This document shows, in pieces, positions 24,601 through 32,306 of a stretch of 32,533 nt of DNA. How positions within the stretch are numbered: the stretch's first letter is position 1; every line of letters starts with the position of its first letter. The translations under genes and the position numbers were made by a program. Under the pieces are notes generated by a model that was not told the DNA's origin, searched no databases, and saw nothing but the letters and a program-made list of their open reading frames with translations. This DNA comes from an uncultured Collinsella sp. Its GTDB lineage: Bacteria; Actinomycetota; Coriobacteriia; Coriobacteriales; Coriobacteriaceae. Location of the stretch: assembly GCA_900542965.1 (NCBI GenBank), contig UQPY01000024.1, forward strand, positions 1 to 32,533, given 5' to 3'.

Positions 24601-25629
24601 ATGGCCAACAAAGTCACCCTCAAGCAGATCGCCCAGGAGGTGGGGCTTTCCCCCTCGTCGGTCTCGCTTGTTCTCAACAATCGGCCTTGTCGCATCTCGG
24701 AAGAAAACCGCAAACTCATCAAGGAGGTCGCGGCGCGCAACCACTATGTCCCCAATCAGATTGCGCGCAGCCTGGTCATGCGCGAGTCACGCACCCTGGG
24801 CCTTATCGTCCCTAACATCGAGAGCCGCTTTTTTGCCTCGCTCGCCGGCAGCCTGGAAAAGCGCTGCCGCGAGGACGGCTATGCGCTCTTTATTACCAGC
24901 TCGGGCGGAAGTGCCGAGGACGATCTGGAACTGCTGCGCCAGCTGGTGACACGCGGCGTCGATGGTGTGTTCCTGGTCGTGGGCGACGAGTTTTCCGATG
25001 ACCGTGCCCTGCGCGAAGAGGTCAGCCATCTGCCCATCCCGGCCGTAATGGTCGACCGCGCCATTGAAGGGCTCGAGTGCGACAAGGTGATGTTCGATCA
25101 CGAGATGGGCGGCTATATGGCTACGCGCTATCTGGTTGAGCAGGGACATCGTCGCATTGCCTGTCTCGTTAACGCGCGTCGTTCCAATACGGGCCGTAAG
25201 CGCCTTGCCGGCTACGAGCGCGCGCTGCGCGAGGTAGGCCTTCCCATCGACGCGCGCCTGGAGTTTGAGAGCGAGTATTACATTCCGAGTGCATACGAAG
25301 CATCGGAGGCGGTGCTCGCGACCGATGCCACCGCCGTGTTTGCAAGTTCGGATAACATCGCGCTGGGCTTGCTCAAACGCTTGCACGAGATGGGGAAGAA
25401 CATCCCGGGCGATATCTCGGTGGTGAGCTATGACAACTCAGCAGCCGATGTGCTCTTTGAGCCGGCGCTGACCGCGATTGAGCAGGATCCGGGCGTGCTT
25501 GCCGAGCATGCTTTTGGCTGTATGTCCAAGCGGCTTGCCGGTAAGGGCGGCAGGCGTGCCGAAGAAGTGGTTTTGGAGCCTGCGCTCATCGTAAAGGGCA
25601 GCGTGCTCAATCTTACTAAACACAACTAA
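24601..25629 (+). CDS. LacI-family transcriptional regulator
   Basis: A 342-residue regulator. An N-terminal LacI helix-turn-helix (VTLKQIAQEVGLSPSSVSLVLN, residues 5-26) and hinge precede a periplasmic-binding-protein-like sensor domain (about 60-335) that probably binds a sugar or sugar phosphate. The ATG at 24601 follows GGAAGGAG at good spacing. An open frame extends far upstream antisense to murB but is not coding. It sits 204 bp upstream of the phosphoketolase gene on the same strand. Dyads of the AAAACGTTTT class in both upstream regions indicate autoregulation and control of phosphoketolase. Confidence 0.93.
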   Translation: MANKVTLKQIAQEVGLSPSSVSLVLNNRPCRISEENRKLIKEVAARNHYVPNQIARSLVMRESRTLGLIVPNIESRFFASLAGSLEKRCREDGYALFITSSGGSAEDDLELLRQLVTRGVDGVFLVVGDEFSDDRALREEVSHLPIPAVMVDRAIEGLECDKVMFDHEMGGYMATRYLVEQGHRRIACLVNARRSNTGRKRLAGYERALREVGLPIDARLEFESEYYIPSAYEASEAVLATDATAVFASSDNIALGLLKRLHEMGKNIPGDISVVSYDNSAADVLFEPALTAIEQDPGVLAEHAFGCMSKRLAGKGGRRAEEVVLEPALIVKGSVLNLTKHN

Positions 25630-25638
25630 ACACGTTTA
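25627..25638. promoter_or_regulatory. Candidate LacI-type operator at the lacI stop
   Basis: TAAACACGTTTA is a perfect dyad overlapping the end of the LacI gene (stop at 25627-25629) and lies about 115 bp upstream of the paired phosphoketolase operators. It could support DNA looping. The spacing of its half-sites differs from the other sites, so it is weaker evidence. Confidence 0.3.
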
Positions 25639-25732
25639 CCAATTCGTATAGATCGAATGTGGAGCACCTGTGACAGATAATGCCGCAGGTGAGTGTCCAG
25701 TTTTGCCGAGCTGCAGGATAGATAGCGATGAT

Positions 25733-25775
25733 AAAACGTTTTTTCACAGTGATAAAACGTTTTAGCAAATATACT
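25733..25775 (+). promoter_or_regulatory. Phosphoketolase promoter with two operators 21 bp apart
   Basis: Two identical perfect dyads AAAACGTTTT (25733-25742 and 25754-25763), both within GATAAAACGTTTT, have centres exactly 21 bp apart, two helical turns, so two repressor dimers would bind the same DNA face. The second lies in the spacer just before the -10 box TATACT (25770-25775). Repression by the adjacent LacI protein is the simplest reading. Confidence 0.65.
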
Positions 25776-25833
25776 AGTCCCAACGAAAGGTTGCCGTATC
25801 GGAGGGCGACCGCGCAGCGAAGGGACATAAACA

Positions 25834-28362
25834 ATGGCTAAAACACTGGGAACGCCGTGGCAAAAGCTGGGACACGAGGTGCCCGCTTCCGAGCTCGAAG
25901 GCGTCGATCTGTACTGGCGTGCCTCGAACTATCTGTCCGTCGGCCAGATCTACCTTCGCTCCAACCCGCTGATGCGTGCCGACTTTGTCGACGAGAAGAC
26001 CGGTGAGACGCGCGACTTCGGTCGTCCGGATGTTAAGCACCGCCTGGTCGGCCACTGGGGCACCACGCCCGGCGTCAACTTCCTGTTCGGTCACGTCAAC
26101 CGCCTCATCGCCGATCACAACCAGAACGCTATCTTCCTGATGGGCCCTGGTCACGGTGGTCCCGCCGGTACCGCCCAGTCGCTGCTCGACGGCACCTACC
26201 GCGAGATTCGCCCCGACATCACCAATGACGAGGCCGGCCTGCAGAAGTTCTTCCGCCAGTTCTCCTATCCCGGCGGCATTCCGAGCCACTTTGCGCCCGA
26301 GACGCCCGGCTCCATCCACGAGGGTGGCGAGCTCGGCTATACGCTCAGCCACGCCTATGGCGCCGTCATGGACAACCCGAGCCTGCTGGCCGTTGCCGTG
26401 GTGGGCGACGGCGAGTCCGAGACCGGCCCGCTGGCTACCTCTTGGCAGTCCAACAAGCTCGTGAACCCGGCAACCGACGGTATCGTCCTGCCGATTCTGC
26501 ACCTCAACGGCTATAAGATCGCCAACCCCACTATCCTTGCCCGCGTGTCCGATGAGGAGCTGACCAAGTTCTTTGAGGGCATGGGCTACAAGCCGCACTT
26601 CTTTGTCGCCGGCTTTGACGACGAGAGCCACGCGAGCATCCACGAGCGTTTCGCCGCCCTGTTTGAGCAGGTCTTCGACGAGATCTGCGACATCAAGGCG
26701 ACCGCTCAGGCCCAGGCTGCCGCGGGCGAGACCGTGGTCCGTCCTGCCTATCCCATGATCGTGTTCCGCACGCCCAAGGGCTGGACCTGCCCCAAGCAAA
26801 TCGACGGCAAGAAGACCGAGGACTCCTGGCGAGCCCATCAGGTGCCGCTGGCGAGTGCCAAGGACACCCACGAGCACTTCCGCGTGCTGCGCGAGTGGCT
26901 GCGCTCCTACAAGCCCGAGGAGCTCTTTACGCCCGAGGGCCAGGTGCGCCCCGAGGTGACGGCCTTTATGCCGACCGGTGAGCTGCGCATCGGCGCCAAC
27001 CCCAACGCGAACGGCGGCAAGGTTCGCCGCGAGCTCGAGCTGCCCGATATCCACGCTCACGAGATTCCCGTCGCCGAGAAGGGCCACGGCTGGGGCTCCA
27101 CCGAGGCCGCTCGCGTCTTTGGCGAGTACACCGCCGACGTCCTTGCCAAGAACATGGACGACTTCCGCATCTTCGGTCCCGACGAGACCGCGTCCAACCG
27201 TCTGCAGGCTGCCTACAAGGTGACCAAGAAGCAGTGGGACGCCGGCTTCTATGCGGATGATGCCAACGACGAGCTGCTGGCCGGTTCCGGCAAGGTTGTG
27301 GAGCAGCTGTCCGAGCATCAGTGCGAGGGTTTCCTCGAGGCCTACGTGCTCACCGGCCGCTCCGGTGTTTGGAGCTCCTACGAGAGCTTTGTCCACGTGG
27401 TCGATTCCATGGTCAACCAGCACTGCAAGTGGCTCGAGGCCACCAAGCGCGAGATTCCGTGGCGTGCCCCCATCAGCGGCCTCAACATTCTGCTTTCGAG
27501 TCATGTCTGGCGCCAAGACCACAACGGCTTCTCTCACCAGGACCCCGGCTTTATCGACCTGCTGCTCAACAAGGCCAACGATACACATATCGTAAATGCT
27601 TATTATCCGGCGGATGCCAACATGGCACTTGCCGTGGCCGAGCGCGTCTACCAGTCCACCGATTGCGTCAACGCCATCTTCTGCGGCAAACAGCCCGCCC
27701 CGACTTTCCAGACGGTCGACGAGGCCAAGGCCGAGCTTGCCGAGGGCGTTGCGACCTGGGAGTGGGCATCGACCGCCGCCTCGCTCGCCGAGGCCGATGT
27801 CGTCGTTGCCACCTGCGGTGACGTGCCGACGCTCGAGGCCCTGGCGGCAACCGATATGCTGCGCGAGCTGGGCATCAAGGTGTGGTTCGTCAACGTGGTC
27901 GACCTGCTCAAGATCCAGAACGTCTGCGAGAACGACCAGGCTATCACCGACGAGCGCTGGGCTGAATGCTTCGGCTGCGGCGAGAAGCCCGTTCTCTTTG
28001 CCTTCCACGCCTATGCCGGCACGATTCGCCGCCTGATCTGGAACCGCCCCGGCCACGACGCCTTCCGTGTCCACGGCTACGAGGAGAAGGGCTCCACGAC
28101 CACGCCGTTTGACATGCTGCGTCTGAACAACATGGACCGTTGGGCCCTGGCTGCCGACGTGCTGCGTATGGTCGATGCCGACAAGTTTGCCGAGCAGATC
28201 AACGAGTGGGAGGCCTTCCGCACCGAAGCCTTCGAGTTCGCTTGCGACGAGGGCTACGATCACCCGGCCTTCACCGACTGGGTCTGGCCCGACGCCGCTG
28301 CCGCAACCGCAGCCGACGGCGCGCTCTCCGCAACCCAGATGACCGCTGGCGACAACGAGTAA
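25834..28362 (+). CDS. xfp: Xylulose-5-phosphate/fructose-6-phosphate phosphoketolase
   Basis: An 842-residue thiamine-diphosphate enzyme that cleaves xylulose-5-P or fructose-6-P with phosphate to acetyl-phosphate plus a triose or tetrose phosphate. It opens with the family N-terminus (YWRASNYLSVGQIYL), followed by GHWGTTPGVNF, MGPGHGGPA and SYPGGIPSH. The ThDP/Mg motif GDGESETGP begins at residue 191, and LHLNGYKIANPT follows. Length is slightly above the usual 790-830 because of an Ala-rich C-terminal tail. GAAGGGA precedes the ATG. Expression is probably under the neighbouring LacI regulator. It gives the cell a bifid-type or pentose-phosphoketolase route from sugars to acetate and ATP. 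Confidence 0.96.
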   Translation: MAKTLGTPWQKLGHEVPASELEGVDLYWRASNYLSVGQIYLRSNPLMRADFVDEKTGETRDFGRPDVKHRLVGHWGTTPGVNFLFGHVNRLIADHNQNAIFLMGPGHGGPAGTAQSLLDGTYREIRPDITNDEAGLQKFFRQFSYPGGIPSHFAPETPGSIHEGGELGYTLSHAYGAVMDNPSLLAVAVVGDGESETGPLATSWQSNKLVNPATDGIVLPILHLNGYKIANPTILARVSDEELTKFFEGMGYKPHFFVAGFDDESHASIHERFAALFEQVFDEICDIKATAQAQAAAGETVVRPAYPMIVFRTPKGWTCPKQIDGKKTEDSWRAHQVPLASAKDTHEHFRVLREWLRSYKPEELFTPEGQVRPEVTAFMPTGELRIGANPNANGGKVRRELELPDIHAHEIPVAEKGHGWGSTEAARVFGEYTADVLAKNMDDFRIFGPDETASNRLQAAYKVTKKQWDAGFYADDANDELLAGSGKVVEQLSEHQCEGFLEAYVLTGRSGVWSSYESFVHVVDSMVNQHCKWLEATKREIPWRAPISGLNILLSSHVWRQDHNGFSHQDPGFIDLLLNKANDTHIVNAYYPADANMALAVAERVYQSTDCVNAIFCGKQPAPTFQTVDEAKAELAEGVATWEWASTAASLAEADVVVATCGDVPTLEALAATDMLRELGIKVWFVNVVDLLKIQNVCENDQAITDERWAECFGCGEKPVLFAFHAYAGTIRRLIWNRPGHDAFRVHGYEEKGSTTTPFDMLRLNNMDRWALAADVLRMVDADKFAEQINEWEAFRTEAFEFACDEGYDHPAFTDWVWPDAAAATAADGALSATQMTAGDNE

Positions 28363-28661
28363 GTAGGCATCCGGGACGGCCTCGCGCTGGGGCCTTGCCC
28401 GGGAGGGTGACTTTGTCCGGGGAAGTGGGCTTCGCGAACTTCCCCGGACAAAGTCACCCTCCCGGGCAAGGCCCTCTCGACCGTTTCGATCTGCGGGGCT
28501 GAAAATTTTTAATGCAACGGTGACTTTGCTGATGCTGCCCTGGAGGCTGCGCATCTTTCTTTGGTCAGCTAGGATTGCATTGCCGGGGCCGGGGTGCCTG
28601 CTTTGTTTTGAGAAGTTCGCGGAGCCCACTTCTCAAAACAAAGCAGGCACCCCGGCCCTCG
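28363..28661. repeat. 299-bp direct repeat, copy 1 (two long palindromes)
   Basis: Starts GTAGGCATCC directly after the phosphoketolase stop and matches 29620-29918 with no difference that I can find. It contains palindrome 1, with 37-bp perfect arms (28390-28426, 28438-28474) and the 11-nt loop GGGCTTCGCGA. Palindrome 2 has 31-bp perfect arms (28586-28616, 28628-28658) and the loop TCGCGGAGCCC. The two loops are near reverse complements, while the arms differ. No gene lies within. The palindromes may also limit read-through from phosphoketolase. Confidence 0.95.
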
Positions 28662-28684
28662 TGGAATAGCTAAGAGGGGGATGG

Positions 28685-29623
28685 ATGAGCTTTACGAGCG
28701 TGGCGTTGCAGATGGTGACGGTTTCTTTGCCGATCCTGTTGGGTTGGTGTATCTCCAAGCTGGGGTTTATGAAGGCAGAGTTTGAGCGCGAGCTTTCGCG
28801 TTTGCTGCTGCAGGTGGCGTTGCCGTGCTTGGTGCTTTCGTCGGCGTTGGGTGACGATGTGCAGTTGCCGAGCGTTGCCGATACGTTTTCGCTTATGGGC
28901 TTGTCCGTCGCCATGTATGCGGTGGCGATTGTTATTGCGTTTACCGTTACCGCTGCCCTTCGTGTGCCCAAGGGAACAGAGTGCTCGTATCGCTTTGCCG
29001 TGCTCTTTGGAAATGCCGGTTTTATCGGGTTTCCGGTTGTTCAGGCGGTGCTTGGCAAGCAGGCGCTGCTCTATGCTTCGATTGCGCTCATCCCCCTCAA
29101 CATATTTATGTTTACCGTCGGTGTCATGCTCTTTAGTGGCACACGAGGCGGCCTGAAGAAGCAACTGCGAAACCTTGCCGCTTGCTGCAAAAACCCCGGC
29201 CTTATCGCGAGCCTTGTTGTGCTCGTGATCGTGTTGACGGGTTGGACCGATTGGGGCGTGCTGGGCGATTCGATTTCCATCGTGGGCACCATGACCACCC
29301 CGGCGGCGCTGCTACTCATGGGTTCGTCTATTGCCAAGTATCATCCGCTCGATATGCTTACCAACTGGCGCGCCTATGTCGCCGTTGCATTCCGTTTGGT
29401 TATCGTGCCCGTGGCGTGTCTTGCCGTGGCTCGCGTGTGGCCGGGCATGACGCCCATGTTTATCACAACACTCGTCCTCGAGATGGCAATGCCGGTTGGC
29501 AGCAACGGCACGCTGTACTGTCTCCAATACGGCAAGGACGCACGCCCCATGATGCAGTGCACCTTCCTGTCGATCATCTGCTCCATTTTGACCATCCCCC
29601 TAGTAACCATGCTGTGCGGGTAG
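28685..29623 (+). CDS. AEC (auxin efflux carrier) family transporter
   Basis: A 312-residue membrane protein with about ten hydrophobic segments in two halves, typical of the AEC/MleP family of permeases for malate, other small acids or related solutes. The N-terminal half has LPILLGWCISKLGF and a Pro-containing broken helix (ALPCLVLSSAL). The C-terminal half has TPAALLLMGSSIAKY and LEMAMPVGSNGTLYCLQYG. GAGGGGG precedes the ATG at 28685. Its stop codon (29621-29623) lies within the second copy of the 299-bp repeat, so the gene is flanked exactly by identical repeats and could be lost or moved by recombination. The substrate is unknown. No operon partner is adjacent. Confidence 0.9.
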   Translation: MSFTSVALQMVTVSLPILLGWCISKLGFMKAEFERELSRLLLQVALPCLVLSSALGDDVQLPSVADTFSLMGLSVAMYAVAIVIAFTVTAALRVPKGTECSYRFAVLFGNAGFIGFPVVQAVLGKQALLYASIALIPLNIFMFTVGVMLFSGTRGGLKKQLRNLAACCKNPGLIASLVVLVIVLTGWTDWGVLGDSISIVGTMTTPAALLLMGSSIAKYHPLDMLTNWRAYVAVAFRLVIVPVACLAVARVWPGMTPMFITTLVLEMAMPVGSNGTLYCLQYGKDARPMMQCTFLSIICSILTIPLVTMLCG

Positions 29624-29918
29624 GCATCCGGGACGGCCTCGCGCTGGGGCCTTGCCCGGGAGGGTGACTTTGTCCGGGGAAGTGGGCTTCGCGAACTTCC
29701 CCGGACAAAGTCACCCTCCCGGGCAAGGCCCTCTCGACCGTTTCGATCTGCGGGGCTGAAAATTTTTAATGCAACGGTGACTTTGCTGATGCTGCCCTGG
29801 AGGCTGCGCATCTTTCTTTGGTCAGCTAGGATTGCATTGCCGGGGCCGGGGTGCCTGCTTTGTTTTGAGAAGTTCGCGGAGCCCACTTCTCAAAACAAAG
29901 CAGGCACCCCGGCCCTCG
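29620..29918. repeat. 299-bp direct repeat, copy 2
   Basis: Identical, as read, to 28363-28661 and in the same orientation. It begins within the last codons of the AEC gene and supplies its stop codon. It carries the same two palindromes (29647-29731 and 29843-29915). The remaining bases up to the next gene (29919-30036) contain only a promoter and ribosome site. Confidence 0.95.
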
Positions 29919-29990
29919 CCCGTACACTTTTCCGCTGAGCGCGTGATTGCCGCCGCGTACCGAAGGGTTGCCGTTGCAACTTCAAATTGG

Positions 29991-29999
29991 TGCTATATT
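29991..29999 (+). promoter_or_regulatory. Extended -10 promoter for the 163-residue gene
   Basis: TGCTATATT fits an extended -10 element. A -35 box at normal distance is not convincing; TTGCAA lies only 14 bp upstream. Transcription would begin about 30 nt before the start codon. Confidence 0.35.
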
Positions 30000-30036
30000 C
30001 GGCTTGAGTTGTTTAATACTAGTACGGGAGGCTGAT

Positions 30037-30528
30037 ATGGGGCTGTTCAAGAAGAAAAACCCGCAGGATGCCTTTGATCCCGATGTGTTTACCATCACGG
30101 ATACGATTTTGGACCCGCCGCGGTTTACGTTTTTGCCGGCTATCTACCAGGATGCCACGCGTCGTAAGTGGGCTGTGCATCAGCGTGGTGCGCAGCCAAA
30201 GATCTTTGACTATGCGGATGTGCTGCAGTGCGAGATCGTTGAGACTGGAAATCCCGAGGATGTGCCAGAGCTCAGCAATCGTGAGCTCGCTCAGCAGATT
30301 CTGATTAATCCAGCTCAGGCTACCAAAAATAACGCCGCCAAGCGTAATATGTGCCTTGGTATGGGTGTCATCGTTGCCGTGCAAACCGGCGAGGATGAGA
30401 TTTCGAAGCTTGAGATTCCGGTGACCGCGGGCGAAGTCAAGCGAGACTCCGGCCTATATCGATCGTATCGGAACGTTGCGGAGCAGATCAAAGAAGCCTT
30501 CGACGCCATGGGGCGTCCGGAGCAATGA
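30037..30528 (+). CDS. Uncharacterised 163-residue protein
   Basis: Starts at the ATG preceded by GGGAGG. There is no signal peptide or membrane segment. The N-terminus is basic (MGLFKKKNP). The central part (WAVHQRGAQPKIFDYADVLQCEIVE, then a Lys/Asn-rich stretch and MCLGMGVIVAVQTGEDEISKLEIPV) suggests a beta-rich fold, and the end is a helix (VAEQIKEAFDAM). The layout is reminiscent of small domains that follow zinc ribbons in DUF4428-like proteins, but no zinc ligands are present and I do not assign it. Only 35 bp separate it from the following GntR gene, so it is probably co-transcribed with both regulators. A real gene is supported by its ribosome site, promoter and acidic/basic composition. 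Confidence 0.75.
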   Translation: MGLFKKKNPQDAFDPDVFTITDTILDPPRFTFLPAIYQDATRRKWAVHQRGAQPKIFDYADVLQCEIVETGNPEDVPELSNRELAQQILINPAQATKNNAAKRNMCLGMGVIVAVQTGEDEISKLEIPVTAGEVKRDSGLYRSYRNVAEQIKEAFDAMGRPEQ

Positions 30529-30563
30529 TGCCCGCAGCATCAAGCGGTTGAGGAGCCTTGCCC

Positions 30564-31331
30564 ATGTCGAGTGAACCGTATGCGATTCCGCCCAAAGATC
30601 GCGCCTTTGAGGGTATTCTTTGGTATATCAAACATTATGGCCTGCAGGGTGGTGACCGGCTGCCCGCCGAGCGTGTGCTCTGTGAAGAGCTGGGCGTGTC
30701 ACGCACGGCGTTGCGCGCTGCGATCACGCGTCTTATTTCGTGCGGAACTTTGGAAAGCCGCCGCGGTTCGGGCACCTATGTGTGTCCTCCCAAACCGCTG
30801 AATATCTTTCAGGAAACATGGAACTATACGCAGGCGGTGGAGAGGGTTGGCTCAAAGTCGACCGCACGCCTGGTTTGGTCCAAGGTCGTGTACGCCGATA
30901 TCGATCTGGCCCAAAAAGCCCAGATCGACCTGGGTACACCGCTCTTCTGCATTCGACGTGTGCGCGTGGTTAATGGTTCCCCGGCGTCGATTGAGACGGC
31001 TCACGTCAATCTGTCTTTGTGCCCCTCGCTTCCCGATCACGATTTTGAGCAGGAAAGCCTCTACGACGTTTTGCTCAAAGAGGGGAATGTCCATGTGGCG
31101 CACGGCAAGGAGCATATTTCCATCAGCCGTCTGAACGCCGACGAGGCCAAGTTGCTGGGCGCTCAGGAGGGCACGCCGGTGTTTTACAAAGCTTCGCACG
31201 AGCGTGACGAGAACGATGGCTTTGTCGAGTATTGCAAGTCCGTGATTTTGCCGACCAAGTATCGTTTTGCCGATAACGGCGAGGCAGACGGCGTTGCGAC
31301 GAAGGTAGGTGTCGAATGGCTGATGCAGTAG
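30564..31331 (+). CDS. GntR-family regulator with UTRA domain, first of a tandem pair
   Basis: A 255-residue regulator. The N-terminal GntR winged helix spans about residues 12-78 (LPAERVLCEELGVSRTALRAAITRL...RRGSGTYV). A UTRA ligand domain covers about 95-245 (IRRVRVVNGSPASIETAHV). The ATG at 30564 follows AGGAG eight bases upstream; a TTG two codons earlier is within poor spacing. It overlaps the next gntR by 16 bp. The SIS-domain sugar gene downstream suggests the effector is a phosphorylated amino sugar or Amadori compound. Confidence 0.88.
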   Translation: MSSEPYAIPPKDRAFEGILWYIKHYGLQGGDRLPAERVLCEELGVSRTALRAAITRLISCGTLESRRGSGTYVCPPKPLNIFQETWNYTQAVERVGSKSTARLVWSKVVYADIDLAQKAQIDLGTPLFCIRRVRVVNGSPASIETAHVNLSLCPSLPDHDFEQESLYDVLLKEGNVHVAHGKEHISISRLNADEAKLLGAQEGTPVFYKASHERDENDGFVEYCKSVILPTKYRFADNGEADGVATKVGVEWLMQ

Positions 31332-32029
31332 AAGACTTGCCGGTTTACAAGCAAATTCGCCGCTGCATTGCGGAGCGAATCGAGCGCGGCGACTACCCGA
31401 CGGGCTCGATGATTCCGTCCGAAAACGAGCTGGCCGAGGAGTTTGGCACGACGCGCCTGACAATCCGAAGTGCCATGGACGAGCTGGTCAAAAGTGGCCA
31501 GATTCGTCGGGTACAGGGCAAGGGCGCCTTTGTGGGACACAAGTGGTTTGACGAGCACGAACGCAAGGGCGGCTTCCGTCAGTCGGTTCTGGCGTCGGGC
31601 GCGACGCCGTCGGTGCGCATCCTGGCGCGCTCCAAACGCTACGCCGGCCCGTATTATGCCGACCTGTTTGGCATCGCCGAGGACGATCTGCTTTACTCGG
31701 TGCGCCGTCTCAACTGCATTGATGGTGAGCCCGTATCGATCGAGATGACGCTGATTCCGTATCCGCTGTTTCCGGGCATCGAAGACGTGGACATTTCGGT
31801 CTTCAGCCTGTTCGAGACCTATGACATGTTGGGGCGCAAGCCGGACAAGTCGATTGAGAAACTCGATATCGAGGCGCTGGGCGCACGCGATGCGAGTTTG
31901 CTCAATCTTGAGCCGGGCGATCTGGCGCTCGTACTGGAATGCCTGACCTATGACTCGAGTGGGCAGGCGATTGAGCATGCCAAGTCTTTTAACCGCGGCG
32001 ATGCCGGCGGATATACCTACAACTATTAG
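31316..32029 (+). CDS. GntR-family regulator with UTRA domain, second of a tandem pair
   Basis: A 237-residue regulator with a canonical GntR DNA-binding domain (YKQIRRCIAERIERGDYPTGSMIPSENELAEEFGTTRLTIRSAMDEL, about residues 10-57, then GKGAFV) and a UTRA domain (about 85-230). Its ATG is inside the end of the preceding gntR in another frame, with AAGGTAGGTG as ribosome site, so translation is coupled. It is not a recent copy of its neighbour: sequence outside the motifs differs strongly, and the wings end in RVQGKGAFV here against RRGSGTYV there. A terminator follows at 32036. The likely target is the downstream SIS gene promoter. Confidence 0.9.
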   Translation: MADAVEDLPVYKQIRRCIAERIERGDYPTGSMIPSENELAEEFGTTRLTIRSAMDELVKSGQIRRVQGKGAFVGHKWFDEHERKGGFRQSVLASGATPSVRILARSKRYAGPYYADLFGIAEDDLLYSVRRLNCIDGEPVSIEMTLIPYPLFPGIEDVDISVFSLFETYDMLGRKPDKSIEKLDIEALGARDASLLNLEPGDLALVLECLTYDSSGQAIEHAKSFNRGDAGGYTYNY

Positions 32030-32035
32030 CGTCTA

Positions 32036-32072
32036 GAGCATCCTCGTGCACGGCGAGGTGCTCATTTTTTTT
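32036..32072 (+). terminator. Terminator of the tandem gntR unit
   Basis: GAGCA-T-CCTCG pairs with CGAGG-TGCTC, with a 7-nt loop and one bulged T, followed by A and a run of eight T. It closes the transcription unit that begins near 30006. Confidence 0.85.
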
Positions 32073-32148
32073 ACGGACATGTGTCGCATGACCGATGAGC
32101 GGCAAAAACTGACCGTCTACCGAGATGGGAGGACGAAATCAAAAAATC

Positions 32149-32195
32149 GGTATTAAAAACGGCTAACCTGTAATCGTTCACTGGTATTAAGAACC
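32149..32195 (+). promoter_or_regulatory. Repeated GGTATTAA sites upstream of the SIS-domain gene
   Basis: CGGTATTAAAAAC (32148-32160) and TGGTATTAAGAACC (32182-32195) are near-identical direct repeats with a 34-bp period. The second has GGT/ACC symmetry. Their position before the SIS gene and after two GntR regulators makes them candidate operators. A clear -35/-10 pair was not found. Confidence 0.4.
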
Positions 32196-32198
32196 TTT

Positions 32199-32282
32199 GA
32201 ATTGTTGAGCTTGGGGCCAAGATGTCCACAAGGTTAAGCGGTGCGACGGGGCGGCAAGCCCGTTCATTCCGTGCGACAATTC
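32199..32282 (+). other. Possible structured leader before the SIS-domain gene
   Basis: GAATTGT (32199-32205) and ACAATTC (32276-32282) could close a stem around the small hairpin CTTGGGGCCAAG (32210-32221), the stem GGGC/GCCC (32249-32261) and a GTGCGAC repeat (32241 and 32271). It ends just before the ribosome site. The pairing could be chance; no terminator is present. Confidence 0.25.
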
Positions 32283-32306
32283 AAACTGCTCGTGAAAGGA
32301 GCGGGA

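Noticed and set aside
25774..28629. Open frame of 951 codons antisense to phosphoketolase
   Set aside because: It is a codon-bias shadow of xfp and it starts inside the palindromic repeat. The same N-terminal peptide also appears in a frame through the second repeat copy, showing it is translated repeat DNA.
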